The position numbers were made by a program, and so were the translations under genes. This document shows positions 40,695-49,076 of a stretch of DNA of 64,000 nt, one piece after another. Every line of letters starts with the position of its first letter. Positions within the stretch are counted from its first letter, which is position 1. The notes under the pieces were generated by a model. That model was given only the letters and a program-made list of their open reading frames with translations. It ran no database searches and had not been told where the DNA came from. The DNA is from Streptomyces sp. GQFP (lineage in GTDB: Bacteria > Actinomycetota > Actinomycetes > Streptomycetales > Streptomycetaceae): NCBI RefSeq assembly GCF_021545335.1, contig NZ_CP089312.1:2852001-2916000 (forward strand), read 5' to 3'.

Positions 40695-42143
40695 ATGCCA
40701 GGCTTCGTAGGCCGCAAATCCGAGCTGGCGGCCCTGGAGCGCCACCTCTCCTGGGTGCGTGACGGTCGGGGCGACCAGCGCGGCCGCGCCCTGCTGCTTC
40801 GAGGCCGGCGTCGGGTCGGGAAGTCGCGGCTGGTGGACCTCTTCTGTGAGCGCGCGCAGGTGCCGTACGTGGTGCACCAGGCCACCCGGGGTGAGGACGC
40901 CCACCGGGAACGGGCCCGATTCCTCTCCGAGGCCCGGCACTCCGCACTGCCCGACACCGCGCTTCTCGCCGGTGTCACGACCGTCGCCGAATGGGACACG
41001 GCACTTCGTCAGCTCGCCGTGGTGCTCCCGGACGACGCCCCCAGCATCGTCGTACTCGACGAGCTGCCCTGGATGCTCGAGGGCGACCCGGTCCTGGAGG
41101 GCACCCTGCAGACCGTGTGGGACCGCGTACTGAGCCGGAAACCCGTGCTGCTCATCCTCATCGGCAGTGATCTGGCCATGATGGAGCAGCTCTCCGCCTA
41201 CGGCCGCCCCTTCCATCAGCGAGGTGTCGAGATGGTACTGGCGCCTCTCTCCCCCTCCGAGGTCATGGCGATGACCGGGCTCCCCGCCGCGGACGCCTTC
41301 GACGCCCACCTGATCACCGGCGGTCTGCCGCTCGTCTGCCAGGAGTGGCAGGAAGGTGAGAACCGCGTCGACTTCCTCGCCCGTACCCTCGGCGATCCCA
41401 CCTCTCCCCTGCTCGTCTCCGGTGAGCGGATACTGGCCGCCGAGTTCCCGACCGCCCTCCAGGCCAGGCACGTGCTCTCCGTGATCGGCAGCGGTGAGCG
41501 GACCTTCGGCACGATCGCCGCGAAGGCAGGGGCGGCGGACCGGCCGCTCCCGCCCGGCTCGCTCAACCCCGCCCTGCGCACTCTCGCGGACAAAGGACTC
41601 GTCGCTGCCGACACCCCTCTCTCCACCCGCCCAGGAGACCGCGACCGCCGCTACCGCGTCGCCGATCCCTACCTCCGTTTCTGGCTCGCCTTCCTGGAGC
41701 AGGGGATCCCGGAGATCGAGCGTGGGCGCGGCCGGATCGTGGCCGAGACAGTCGAACGCGGATGGACCTCATGGCGTGGTCGGGCGATCGAACCAGTCGT
41801 GAGGGAGTCGCTGGCCCGGCTGCTCCCCGACGACACGTGGCCACAGGTGCGGGAAGTGGGCGGCTGGTGGCCTCGTACGAACAATCCCGAGGTGGATCTT
41901 GTGGGGGCGGACCGGTCGTCACCGGCCCGCGAGATCGGGTTCGTCGGCTCGATCAAGTGGCACGAGCGCGGCTCCTTCGACCATCGCGCCCTGGCCGCGC
42001 TGGCCCGTGACGCCGTGGCCGTACCCGGTGCCGACGACGACACTCCGCTGATCGCGGTGTCCCGCTCCGGATTCACGGCGGGCGGGCCGGCGGCGACGTA
42101 CGGGCCCGAGCGGCTGATGGAGGCCTGGGGCTCCGCTGTGTGA
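40695..42143 (+). CDS. AAA ATPase with DUF234-like C-terminus
   Basis: 482 residues. GRKSELAALERHL and LLLRGRRRVGKSRLVDLF (Walker A), IVVLDELPWML (Walker B) and LILIGSDLAMMEQL (sensor) form a STAND-like archaeal-type ATPase. A winged helix (LRTLADKGLVAADTPL) leads to a DUF234-like tail with NNPEVDLVGADRSSPAREIGFVGSIKWHE, which has the D...E-x-K layout of a PD-(D/E)XK fold. The AT-rich stretch just upstream (about 40617-40680) is unusual here. Function unknown. The gene is convergent with the Wadjet operon; a defence link is possible but not shown. Confidence 0.85.
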   Translation: MPGFVGRKSELAALERHLSWVRDGRGDQRGRALLLRGRRRVGKSRLVDLFCERAQVPYVVHQATRGEDAHRERARFLSEARHSALPDTALLAGVTTVAEWDTALRQLAVVLPDDAPSIVVLDELPWMLEGDPVLEGTLQTVWDRVLSRKPVLLILIGSDLAMMEQLSAYGRPFHQRGVEMVLAPLSPSEVMAMTGLPAADAFDAHLITGGLPLVCQEWQEGENRVDFLARTLGDPTSPLLVSGERILAAEFPTALQARHVLSVIGSGERTFGTIAAKAGAADRPLPPGSLNPALRTLADKGLVAADTPLSTRPGDRDRRYRVADPYLRFWLAFLEQGIPEIERGRGRIVAETVERGWTSWRGRAIEPVVRESLARLLPDDTWPQVREVGGWWPRTNNPEVDLVGADRSSPAREIGFVGSIKWHERGSFDHRALAALARDAVAVPGADDDTPLIAVSRSGFTAGGPAATYGPERLMEAWGSAV

Positions 42144-42154
42144 ACTCCCTCCCC

Positions 42155-43486
42155 TCACTCCAGGTCCTCCAGGTCTTCCAGAAGAAGATCGAGCGCCGCC
42201 TCCTCGTGCAGTGCCACCCCCAACGCCTCCATGGCCGGGGCCAGTTCCGAGTCCCAGGAGGCCTCGACGGGCGGGCCTGCCAGGGCGAGGGGCGGGGTCC
42301 CGTGGAGTTGTGTGCGGGTCGCGAGGTACTCGTAGTCCGCTGCCGTCATACGCCAGGGGTCGGCCTCGTACCGCCGCATCATCCGGTTGGCCAGCACGAT
42401 CCCCGCCCAGTCGAAGTCCCCGTGGTACGCGAAAACGCAGCCCGCCGCCGCCAGCGCGTCCAGCAGCGTGAGGACCACCGTCGACGCGCTCCCCGACGTA
42501 CACACCAGGGCGGCATCGCGGCCGGCGTCCGCCGCCGCCTCCACCACGCGCGGGTTCTCGCAGACGTGGATGCGGGTGCCCTGGGGCAACTCCAGGTGCA
42601 GGCCCCGTAGTTCGCGGAGTGTCAGGTGGGTCTCCATGGCGTGGGCGGCGCGTTCGCGCAGGGACGCCTCCTGCCAGGTGCCGCCTCTCGGGCGCAGGCC
42701 GTACGTCAGGACCGTGCTGGAGACCTCGTCGGGGGTGACCGAGGCCCGGCGCCACAGGGCTCGGCGGCCCGGGGCGTCCGTCGGGGAGTCCATCCCCTGT
42801 GCCAGGGCTATGCCGCGCAGGACCAGTCGGGACAGCAGGGTGCCGTCGTCCAGGCCGTGGGCCGAGCCTGTGGTGCGGGTGGCCAGTTCACCCCGGCCCC
42901 AGGTGGCGGGGGTGGGGTCCGGCCGCCTGTCCGGGTAGAGGGTCGCGAGGGTCTGGATGGCCTGGGTCGCCGTGGTGAGCGCGATGGCGGACGGCTGGCG
43001 GGTCAGCGTGCCGGACCGGCGTATCTCCTCCAGCCATTGGGCGGCCCAGGGGTGGGCGGACAGGGGTGTCGAGGCCAGCGTCGCCGCTGCCGTGGACCAC
43101 AGGTGTGAGCGTTCGGCCGCTGCCGCGTCGCGGGCCGCTCGCCGGTCGGTCAGGGGTGGGCCCAGGGCCGTCAGCGTCGCCGTCAGGTCCCGGCCGACCG
43201 CACTCGACCGGAGACGGGTGTCCAGGTCCGGCAGGCGGACCGTGGCCGTGGCGCCGGTCACCGGCTTGGCCAGGAGCAGGGACAGGGCTTCCCGCTCCGC
43301 CCCGTCCAGGTGCTGGAGGCGGATCGTGCCGGTGGGCCGGAGGCCGTTGCGTTCGAGGCGGGTGCGTGCCGCCGTCCAGAGGCGGGTCAGGCCCGGGCGG
43401 GTGAGGAACGTGAACGCCTCTGCGGTCAGGGGCGGTTCACCCGCCCCGTCCAGCGGCAGTTCACCCGCCTCTTCGGCCTTCGTCAT
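42155..43486 (-). CDS. jetD: Wadjet type II JetD (TIGR02679), Toprim-like nuclease subunit
   Basis: 443 residues from ATG 43486. JetD is the nuclease of the Wadjet complex, which cuts small circular plasmids that the SMC part fails to bypass. The C-terminal Toprim-like domain is seen in HVCENPRVVEAAADAGRDAA (the Toprim glutamate) and YHGDFDWAGIVLANRM (the DxD pair, about residue 352). The N-terminal half (FLTRPGLTRLWTAARTRLER) is the arm that contacts DNA and JetC. It is the last gene of the operon, overlapping the jetC stop by ATGA. All key acids are present. Confidence 0.92.
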   Translation of the reverse strand: MTKAEEAGELPLDGAGEPPLTAEAFTFLTRPGLTRLWTAARTRLERNGLRPTGTIRLQHLDGAEREALSLLLAKPVTGATATVRLPDLDTRLRSSAVGRDLTATLTALGPPLTDRRAARDAAAAERSHLWSTAAATLASTPLSAHPWAAQWLEEIRRSGTLTRQPSAIALTTATQAIQTLATLYPDRRPDPTPATWGRGELATRTTGSAHGLDDGTLLSRLVLRGIALAQGMDSPTDAPGRRALWRRASVTPDEVSSTVLTYGLRPRGGTWQEASLRERAAHAMETHLTLRELRGLHLELPQGTRIHVCENPRVVEAAADAGRDAALVCTSGSASTVVLTLLDALAAAGCVFAYHGDFDWAGIVLANRMMRRYEADPWRMTAADYEYLATRTQLHGTPPLALAGPPVEASWDSELAPAMEALGVALHEEAALDLLLEDLEDLE

Positions 43487-46400
43487 ACCGACACCAGTCT
43501 CCGTTGCCGCCCGTTCCACGTGTAGTGGAGCGTGGCCACGCCCCGTACGTGCGGGTCGCGCAGGCATTCGTAGATGTGCAGGGACGGTACGTCGGGCCAG
43601 TTGCCGATCAGGCGTTCGCTGGTCAGGACGAAGTCGAGGTCCAGGTCGACGAGGATGCGGCCGAGGCGGGCGTGGGTGGGCTCGTCGACCTTCGCGAAGG
43701 CGTCGTCGAGGAGGATCAGCCGGGGAGCGTGCGGGGCGGATTCGGCGAGGCTGGTGAAGTGGGCCGCCGCTGCCGCGAAGAGGACCAGGTAGGACAGGAC
43801 CCGTTGTTCGCCCTGGCTCATGCCCGTTCGGCCCGAGAGCTTACGGCGGGACGACGGTGCCGCGTCGTCCACCACCCACGGTGTGAACGTGAACCAGTCG
43901 CGGTAGTCGAGGGCGGTACGGAGGTGCGCGGCGTAGCCCGCGGCCGGGTCGGCGCGGCGGGCGTCCTCGATACGGCGCTGGAGGACGTCGCGGAGTTGCT
44001 CGGACTCGTCGCGGGTGCGCAGGCCCGACGGACTGCGGAGGAGATCCACGGCCGCCTTGACGTCCGCTTCCACGCCGTCGGCCAGTTTCCAGTCGAGCGT
44101 CACGCCGAGACCGTGTGACGTACGGACCGTGGACAAGGTGGTGTTCAGAGCCCCTACCAGGGCGCCCGCCGCCAGCACCTGGGTGGAGAGGTGGTCGCCC
44201 AACTCGCCCGTCAGGAAGCGCTGGAAGACCTCGCGTTCGCGTTCGGTGAGTCGGTTGCGGGCGTCGGCCGCCTGGGACGCGATGCGTTCGCCGACCGTGG
44301 CGATGTCCTGCGGGCCGTGGTCGTCGACGAGCTTGCAGAGCTTGATGCCGTCGTGTTCCTCGATCGTCGCGTCATAGCCTCCGGAGAGCTGGTCGCGCAG
44401 TTCGGTGTGGCGGTTGAGGAGTGTCGTGTCCGTGATGTCACGGCGTTCAGGGTCCAGGCGGGCCAGCACCGCGTCGACCAGCAGGTGCAGTGCCTTGATG
44501 CGTTCCCGTACGTCGTCATGGACCGGGTCCGACGGCTTCAGGGCGGCGACACCCTCGCCGTCCTCCTCGCTGTCCTCCTCCCCCTCCAGAGCCGCACCCC
44601 CGGTCACCCCCGGCAACGAGAGGGCCGTCCGCAGTCGTCTGCCGCAGGTCAGCGCCTCTTCCTCCTGTGCCGCCAGGCTCTCGCGCCGCGTCCTCTCCTC
44701 CTCTTCCGCTCGTACGCGCTTGTCGTGGACGTCGGCCAAGTCGCGCCGTGCTCCCGGGAGTTGGCGTCCTACCGTGTCCAGGCGGCGCTTCGTCGCTGCT
44801 TCGCGGGCGAGGATCTCCTGCTCCGTGGCGCCGAGGGCCTCCTCCAGGCCCCGGACCGTGCGGCGGGCGGCCTCCAGGCGGCCGAGCGGCGCGGCGTAGT
44901 CGGACTCGGCTTCTCTGCCCGCCGACTCGGCGCGCTCGTAGTCCGTCCGGCCGGCGCGGTGGCCGTCGGTGGTGGAGACGACCGCGCGGACCCTCCGCCG
45001 CAACTGCTCCGTGCCCTGTCCCAGGCGGTTCAGGGCCAGGCGGACCGTGTCGAGTGCGGCCGGGTCCGCCGGGAGTGCGTGGGCGCTCGCCGTCGCCTCC
45101 GCCTCCCTGCGGGCCGCGACCGCTCGGGCCCGTGCCTGCTCCGCCTCGCGCGCGGCCGTGGCCGCCTGCCCGGCGAGGGACTCTGCGACGCGGTCGGCCT
45201 CGGCGGTACGGGCCCACGCGTCCGTCAGCCGGCGTGCCGGGGGCGGCCTGCGCAGGGTGTCGGCGGCCTGATCACGATGCTCGGTCAGCATGCGCAAGTG
45301 ACGTTCGAGCTCCGCCGACTCACCTTGGATCACGGCTAGTCGAGCGTCCAGTTCGGCCAGCTTCCGGCGCCGCGTCTCCGCCCGCACCTCCGCTCCGACG
45401 TACTCGGCGGCCTCCTTGGCGTGACGCCCGCGCGCGATGCCGAGCCGCCATGAGCCGTCCGTGCCGATGACGGTGTGCGCGCCCGTCCCTCCCTCCGCCG
45501 CGTCCTCCACCAGTGCCACCGCCGCCAGCACCCATTCGACCTGCTCCACCGTCACCCCGCTGTCCGGCGCGGCGACCGGCCGCAGCGCCCGGGCGAGCGT
45601 GGGTCCGGACAGTGCCGCGCCCGGCACCAGGAGGGTGTCCCGCGTCGCCCGGTCCACCACCGTGCCGTCCGCGCGGACCCAGGCGTCGAGCAGGCCGCTC
45701 GCCTCCAGCGCGGCTTCCAGGCCCGCTCGCGCGTCCGGCGGCAGGTCGGGGGCGAAGTCCACGAGGCGGTACAAGGGTGCGCCGGTGCCGGGGGTACGGG
45801 GCGCCGCGCGGTGGGGCGGGGCCGGTGGCTCGGGGTCGGTACGACGTTCCCACTCCTCGCGCTCACCCCTGAGACGGTCGCGGTCTGCCGTCAGTCCGTG
45901 GAGCGTGACGGCGACGGTGTCGCGTTCCTCGCCGAGATCCGCCAGCCACGGGTCGACGGCCGTCCTGGCCGCGTCGGCCACCTCGTCGGGGGCCTGCGCG
46001 GGCAGCGGGCCGTCCACCGGGTCGTGTGCGAGCAGGGTGAGTACGGCGTCCAGGGGCACCCCGGTGAGGCTGCGCAGCCTCTCGGTCCACGCCTTCGCCG
46101 CATCGGCGTACGAGGCTCCCTCGGCCGCTGTCTCCCGACGGCGCTCCTCGGTCCGGGCGCGCGCGTGTTCCGCCTGTTCCTCTAGTCGCTCGCTCGCCGC
46201 GTCGGCCTCGTGCGCCTCGGCCTGGGCTCGGCCCGACTGCTCGATCAGCATGCCCAGTTCGGTCACGGTCCGGGCCCGGTTCCTGATCACCGGCCGCACG
46301 GCGTCGAGTTGGGCGTCCCAGGCGTGCAGCGCGGTCGTGCACGGCTCGGTGTCGATCGCCAGCGCCTCGGGGTGGTGTACGAGGTGGAAGTCGCCGTCCG

Positions 46401-47691
46401 GGGAGGTCAGTTCGGCCGTCGTCGCGGGCGCGACCGGCGTGGCGCGGGTGGCGACGGGCTCCCCCAGGTGCACGGGGTCGAGTCCGGACCGTTCGGCCTC
46501 ACGTACCAACTCGCCGTGTGCCGTGCTCAGTTCGACCAGGTCGGCGCCGAGCCGCCGGGCCTCCTCGGTGAGCCGGCGCGCCGCCTCCTCCTGGTTGCTG
46601 TGCGCCTGGCGTACGGACTTGAAGGCGGTGGTGGCCGCGCTGTGCAGGGCGGTGACGGTGGCGCGTTTCTCGGCGAGTTCCGTGAGGCTGCGGTATCCGG
46701 TGCTGGCGTGCAGCGCCGCGAGGTCCGTTTCGGCGGCGACCCGCTCCTCCTCCAACGACTCGGTACGGGCGCCGAGTTCGTCCTCCGTCTGCCGGAGTTC
46801 CTGCGCCTTGCGCGCCGCGTTGCCCGCGGCCCTGCGGTACTCCGCGAGTCGCTCCAGTTCGCCGTTCGCCCGGTCGGCGCGGCGACGCAACGCGCCGTGG
46901 AGATAGCCGCGGTAGGCGGTGAGGAAGGTGCGCAGCGCCTGGTCGGTGCGTTCCAGCCGGCCCAGGTCGGCCCGTACGGCGTCGAGGTCGTCGAGGTTGC
47001 GGGCCACCTTCTCCACGACCTCGTCGTCGAGGGCGGGCAGCGTCTCGGCGAGGACGGAGACCAGTCCTCCGGAGTCGATGCGGTCGCCGATGGTGGGGCG
47101 GCGCAGCCGGTGGAGGAGGTGCAGGAGGTTGCGGTAGCGCGCCGGATCGCTCAGGCCGAACAGTTCACGGGCGGCCCTGGCCCGGTGTTCGACAGCCCGG
47201 TCGGTGACGTTCTCCGGGCCGACGAGGGACTTGAGCCGGTCGACGGGGAGCGGCTGGCCGGCCGGGGCCAGGTCCAGATCGGCACCGACCCGGAGCGGGG
47301 TCACGAAGAAGAAGGGCTTCGCCGTCCTGGTCGAGCGGGACGCCCGGACGGCCGCTCCGAGGGTGAGGTGGTGGTCGTCGCCCTCCTCGTCCGTCCGGAC
47401 GAACTCCACCCAGAGATAGCCCAGCCGGTTGGTCTGTTCGAAGCCGTCGAGCATCAGCCAGAGGAGGGAGGTGCGGCCGGTGCCGGTGGCGTCCAGGGCA
47501 CGGGCGTCGCCGTCGAGGAGGTACGGCAGCAGCATCTCCAGGGCCTTGGACTTGCCCGCGCCGTTCTTGCCGCGCAGCAGCAGCCGGCCCTCGCCGAAGG
47601 CGAACTCCTGCTCGTCGTACTGCCAGACGTTGCGGATACCGGCGCGGTGCAGGCGGTACCGGTTCCGGTGGTGGGCGGCAGCGCGGCTCAT
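43483..47691 (-). CDS. jetC: Wadjet type II JetC (TIGR02680), SMC-like ATPase
   Basis: 1402 residues from ATG 47691. A MukB/SMC-type motor that extrudes DNA loops. Walker A is GKNGAGKS (residues 41-48) near the N-terminus and the last 120 residues hold the signature GMSQGEQRVLSYL and Walker B LILLDDAFAKVDE (DD about 1329-1330). Between them lie two long coiled coils (for example ARKAQELRQTEDELGARTES and RRKLAELDARLAVIQGE) separated by a hinge-like region. Start overlaps the jetB stop by 4 bp. The open frame upstream is not used because the ATG at 47691 has the NRYRLHRAGIRNVW opening of the family. Confidence 0.95.
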   Translation of the reverse strand: MSRAAAHHRNRYRLHRAGIRNVWQYDEQEFAFGEGRLLLRGKNGAGKSKALEMLLPYLLDGDARALDATGTGRTSLLWLMLDGFEQTNRLGYLWVEFVRTDEEGDDHHLTLGAAVRASRSTRTAKPFFFVTPLRVGADLDLAPAGQPLPVDRLKSLVGPENVTDRAVEHRARAARELFGLSDPARYRNLLHLLHRLRRPTIGDRIDSGGLVSVLAETLPALDDEVVEKVARNLDDLDAVRADLGRLERTDQALRTFLTAYRGYLHGALRRRADRANGELERLAEYRRAAGNAARKAQELRQTEDELGARTESLEEERVAAETDLAALHASTGYRSLTELAEKRATVTALHSAATTAFKSVRQAHSNQEEAARRLTEEARRLGADLVELSTAHGELVREAERSGLDPVHLGEPVATRATPVAPATTAELTSPDGDFHLVHHPEALAIDTEPCTTALHAWDAQLDAVRPVIRNRARTVTELGMLIEQSGRAQAEAHEADAASERLEEQAEHARARTEERRRETAAEGASYADAAKAWTERLRSLTGVPLDAVLTLLAHDPVDGPLPAQAPDEVADAARTAVDPWLADLGEERDTVAVTLHGLTADRDRLRGEREEWERRTDPEPPAPPHRAAPRTPGTGAPLYRLVDFAPDLPPDARAGLEAALEASGLLDAWVRADGTVVDRATRDTLLVPGAALSGPTLARALRPVAAPDSGVTVEQVEWVLAAVALVEDAAEGGTGAHTVIGTDGSWRLGIARGRHAKEAAEYVGAEVRAETRRRKLAELDARLAVIQGESAELERHLRMLTEHRDQAADTLRRPPPARRLTDAWARTAEADRVAESLAGQAATAAREAEQARARAVAARREAEATASAHALPADPAALDTVRLALNRLGQGTEQLRRRVRAVVSTTDGHRAGRTDYERAESAGREAESDYAAPLGRLEAARRTVRGLEEALGATEQEILAREAATKRRLDTVGRQLPGARRDLADVHDKRVRAEEEERTRRESLAAQEEEALTCGRRLRTALSLPGVTGGAALEGEEDSEEDGEGVAALKPSDPVHDDVRERIKALHLLVDAVLARLDPERRDITDTTLLNRHTELRDQLSGGYDATIEEHDGIKLCKLVDDHGPQDIATVGERIASQAADARNRLTEREREVFQRFLTGELGDHLSTQVLAAGALVGALNTTLSTVRTSHGLGVTLDWKLADGVEADVKAAVDLLRSPSGLRTRDESEQLRDVLQRRIEDARRADPAAGYAAHLRTALDYRDWFTFTPWVVDDAAPSSRRKLSGRTGMSQGEQRVLSYLVLFAAAAAHFTSLAESAPHAPRLILLDDAFAKVDEPTHARLGRILVDLDLDFVLTSERLIGNWPDVPSLHIYECLRDPHVRGVATLHYTWNGRQRRLVSV

Positions 47692-49076
47692 CGGGGCGGC
47701 TCCTTGAGAATTCCGTTCGTGGGGGAATCGTTCGTGGGGGAATCGTTCGTGGGGAACTGTTCTGAACGGGGCTTGACCTCGACCGTGGTGGCGTACCGGG
47801 CCGCGGCGGCGAGCAACACCCAGCCGCCACCACGCTGTTGGCCACGTGCCCCGGAAACGTCCGTGACGGAACGGCCGTCGGTGACCGTCTCCTCGTAGCC
47901 CTCGGGCACGCCGTGGCCGTCCGCGCGGACCGGGCCGGCCGGTGCCATCAGGCGCATCCTGGCCAGGAGGTCGAGGACGGCGGCGAGGAATCCGTCCCGG
48001 TCCTCCAGGTGGCCACGCATCCAGTTGGCTCGTTTGCCGTACTCCTCGATCAGTTCGTCGAGCAGTCCGGGCAGCAGCCCCTCCGGGACGGGTACGCCGA
48101 TCACCAGCCGCCCGCCCACCGCCGGGTGCCCGGGGCCGACGGGGCGCAGCCGGTCGGCCAGCCGTGCCACGAGGAGCAGCGCGGCTTGAGCCACCGTGCC
48201 CGTGCCGGGGAGATGCAGGTCGGTGAGTTCGGCGTCCGGGTCGATGAGGGCGATGCCCTCGGCGCGGATCTCGGCCTCCAGACCCAGCAGTTCGGAGAAC
48301 GCCTGGGCCTCGCGGCGCTGCCGGGTGCGCAGCCATTCGCGCTCGGCGTCGGTGAGGTCGTCGAGGAGAACGACGGGGGTTTCGACCAGGCGCCTGCGGA
48401 CGTACGTACGCGGCCCGCCGAAACCGGGGTCCGCGGCCCGGCGTACGAGGTCCGCACCGTCGCGGCTCTGGGCGAGCGGGCCTGCGACGACTGCCCGCGC
48501 GATCTCCCGGTCCACGGTCAGCAGCGCCTCTCCGGCCTGTTCCCCGCTCCGTCCCTCGCCCTGTTCCTCGGCGACGGCCGAGACATGGCCCTCGGTCTCC
48601 ACCAGCACACCCCAGTCGACGAGTTGGCGCAGCGCGGCGGCGAGTGTCCGGCGCTCGGCCTGCCGCCCGGTGTCGGTGATCTCGATCCCGGCGTCGACGG
48701 CCGCGGCCCGCAGATCGGCGACGAGCTGGGAGAGCAGGAGCTGTTCGGGTGCGGTGACGAGGACCGACAGGGCGAGGGCCAGATAGGTGTACGTCCGTGG
48801 GGTGAACGGCGTTCCGGTCGACGGACGTTCGAGGCGGTGACCCGAGTCCGGGCCGAGGCCCGCCTTGAAGAGACGGGCGTACGTGGCCTCCACCAGCAGC
48901 CGGTATCCGAAGACCTGTTGGAAGCGCTGGGCGAGCCAGTCGGCGTGACGCCTGACCAGGGGGAAGGTGTCGCTGTGCGGCCCGGTGGCGGTGACCAGAG
49001 GGTGGGCCAGGAGGAGCCGGGCGGCAGTGCGGCGCTCGGCGGCGAGGGCGACGTCGTGCGCGGAGGGCAGGGGCAT
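47688..49076 (-). CDS. jetB: Wadjet type II JetB (TIGR02678), KITE-like subunit
   Basis: 462 residues from ATG 49076, which shares one base with the jetA stop. JetB proteins are winged-helix (KITE) partners that dimerise and hold the SMC heads with the kleisin JetA. DWLAQRFQQVFGYRLLVEAT, ARLFKAGL and TPRTYTYLALALSVL match the family. Winged-helix text is seen around residues 150-300. The C-terminus ends with an odd short tandem repeat (FPTNDSPTNDSPTNGILKEPP), which is coded by three 15-bp DNA units at 47712-47756 and is not part of the fold. Intact otherwise. Confidence 0.92.
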   Translation of the reverse strand: MPLPSAHDVALAAERRTAARLLLAHPLVTATGPHSDTFPLVRRHADWLAQRFQQVFGYRLLVEATYARLFKAGLGPDSGHRLERPSTGTPFTPRTYTYLALALSVLVTAPEQLLLSQLVADLRAAAVDAGIEITDTGRQAERRTLAAALRQLVDWGVLVETEGHVSAVAEEQGEGRSGEQAGEALLTVDREIARAVVAGPLAQSRDGADLVRRAADPGFGGPRTYVRRRLVETPVVLLDDLTDAEREWLRTRQRREAQAFSELLGLEAEIRAEGIALIDPDAELTDLHLPGTGTVAQAALLLVARLADRLRPVGPGHPAVGGRLVIGVPVPEGLLPGLLDELIEEYGKRANWMRGHLEDRDGFLAAVLDLLARMRLMAPAGPVRADGHGVPEGYEETVTDGRSVTDVSGARGQQRGGGWVLLAAAARYATTVEVKPRSEQFPTNDSPTNDSPTNGILKEPPR

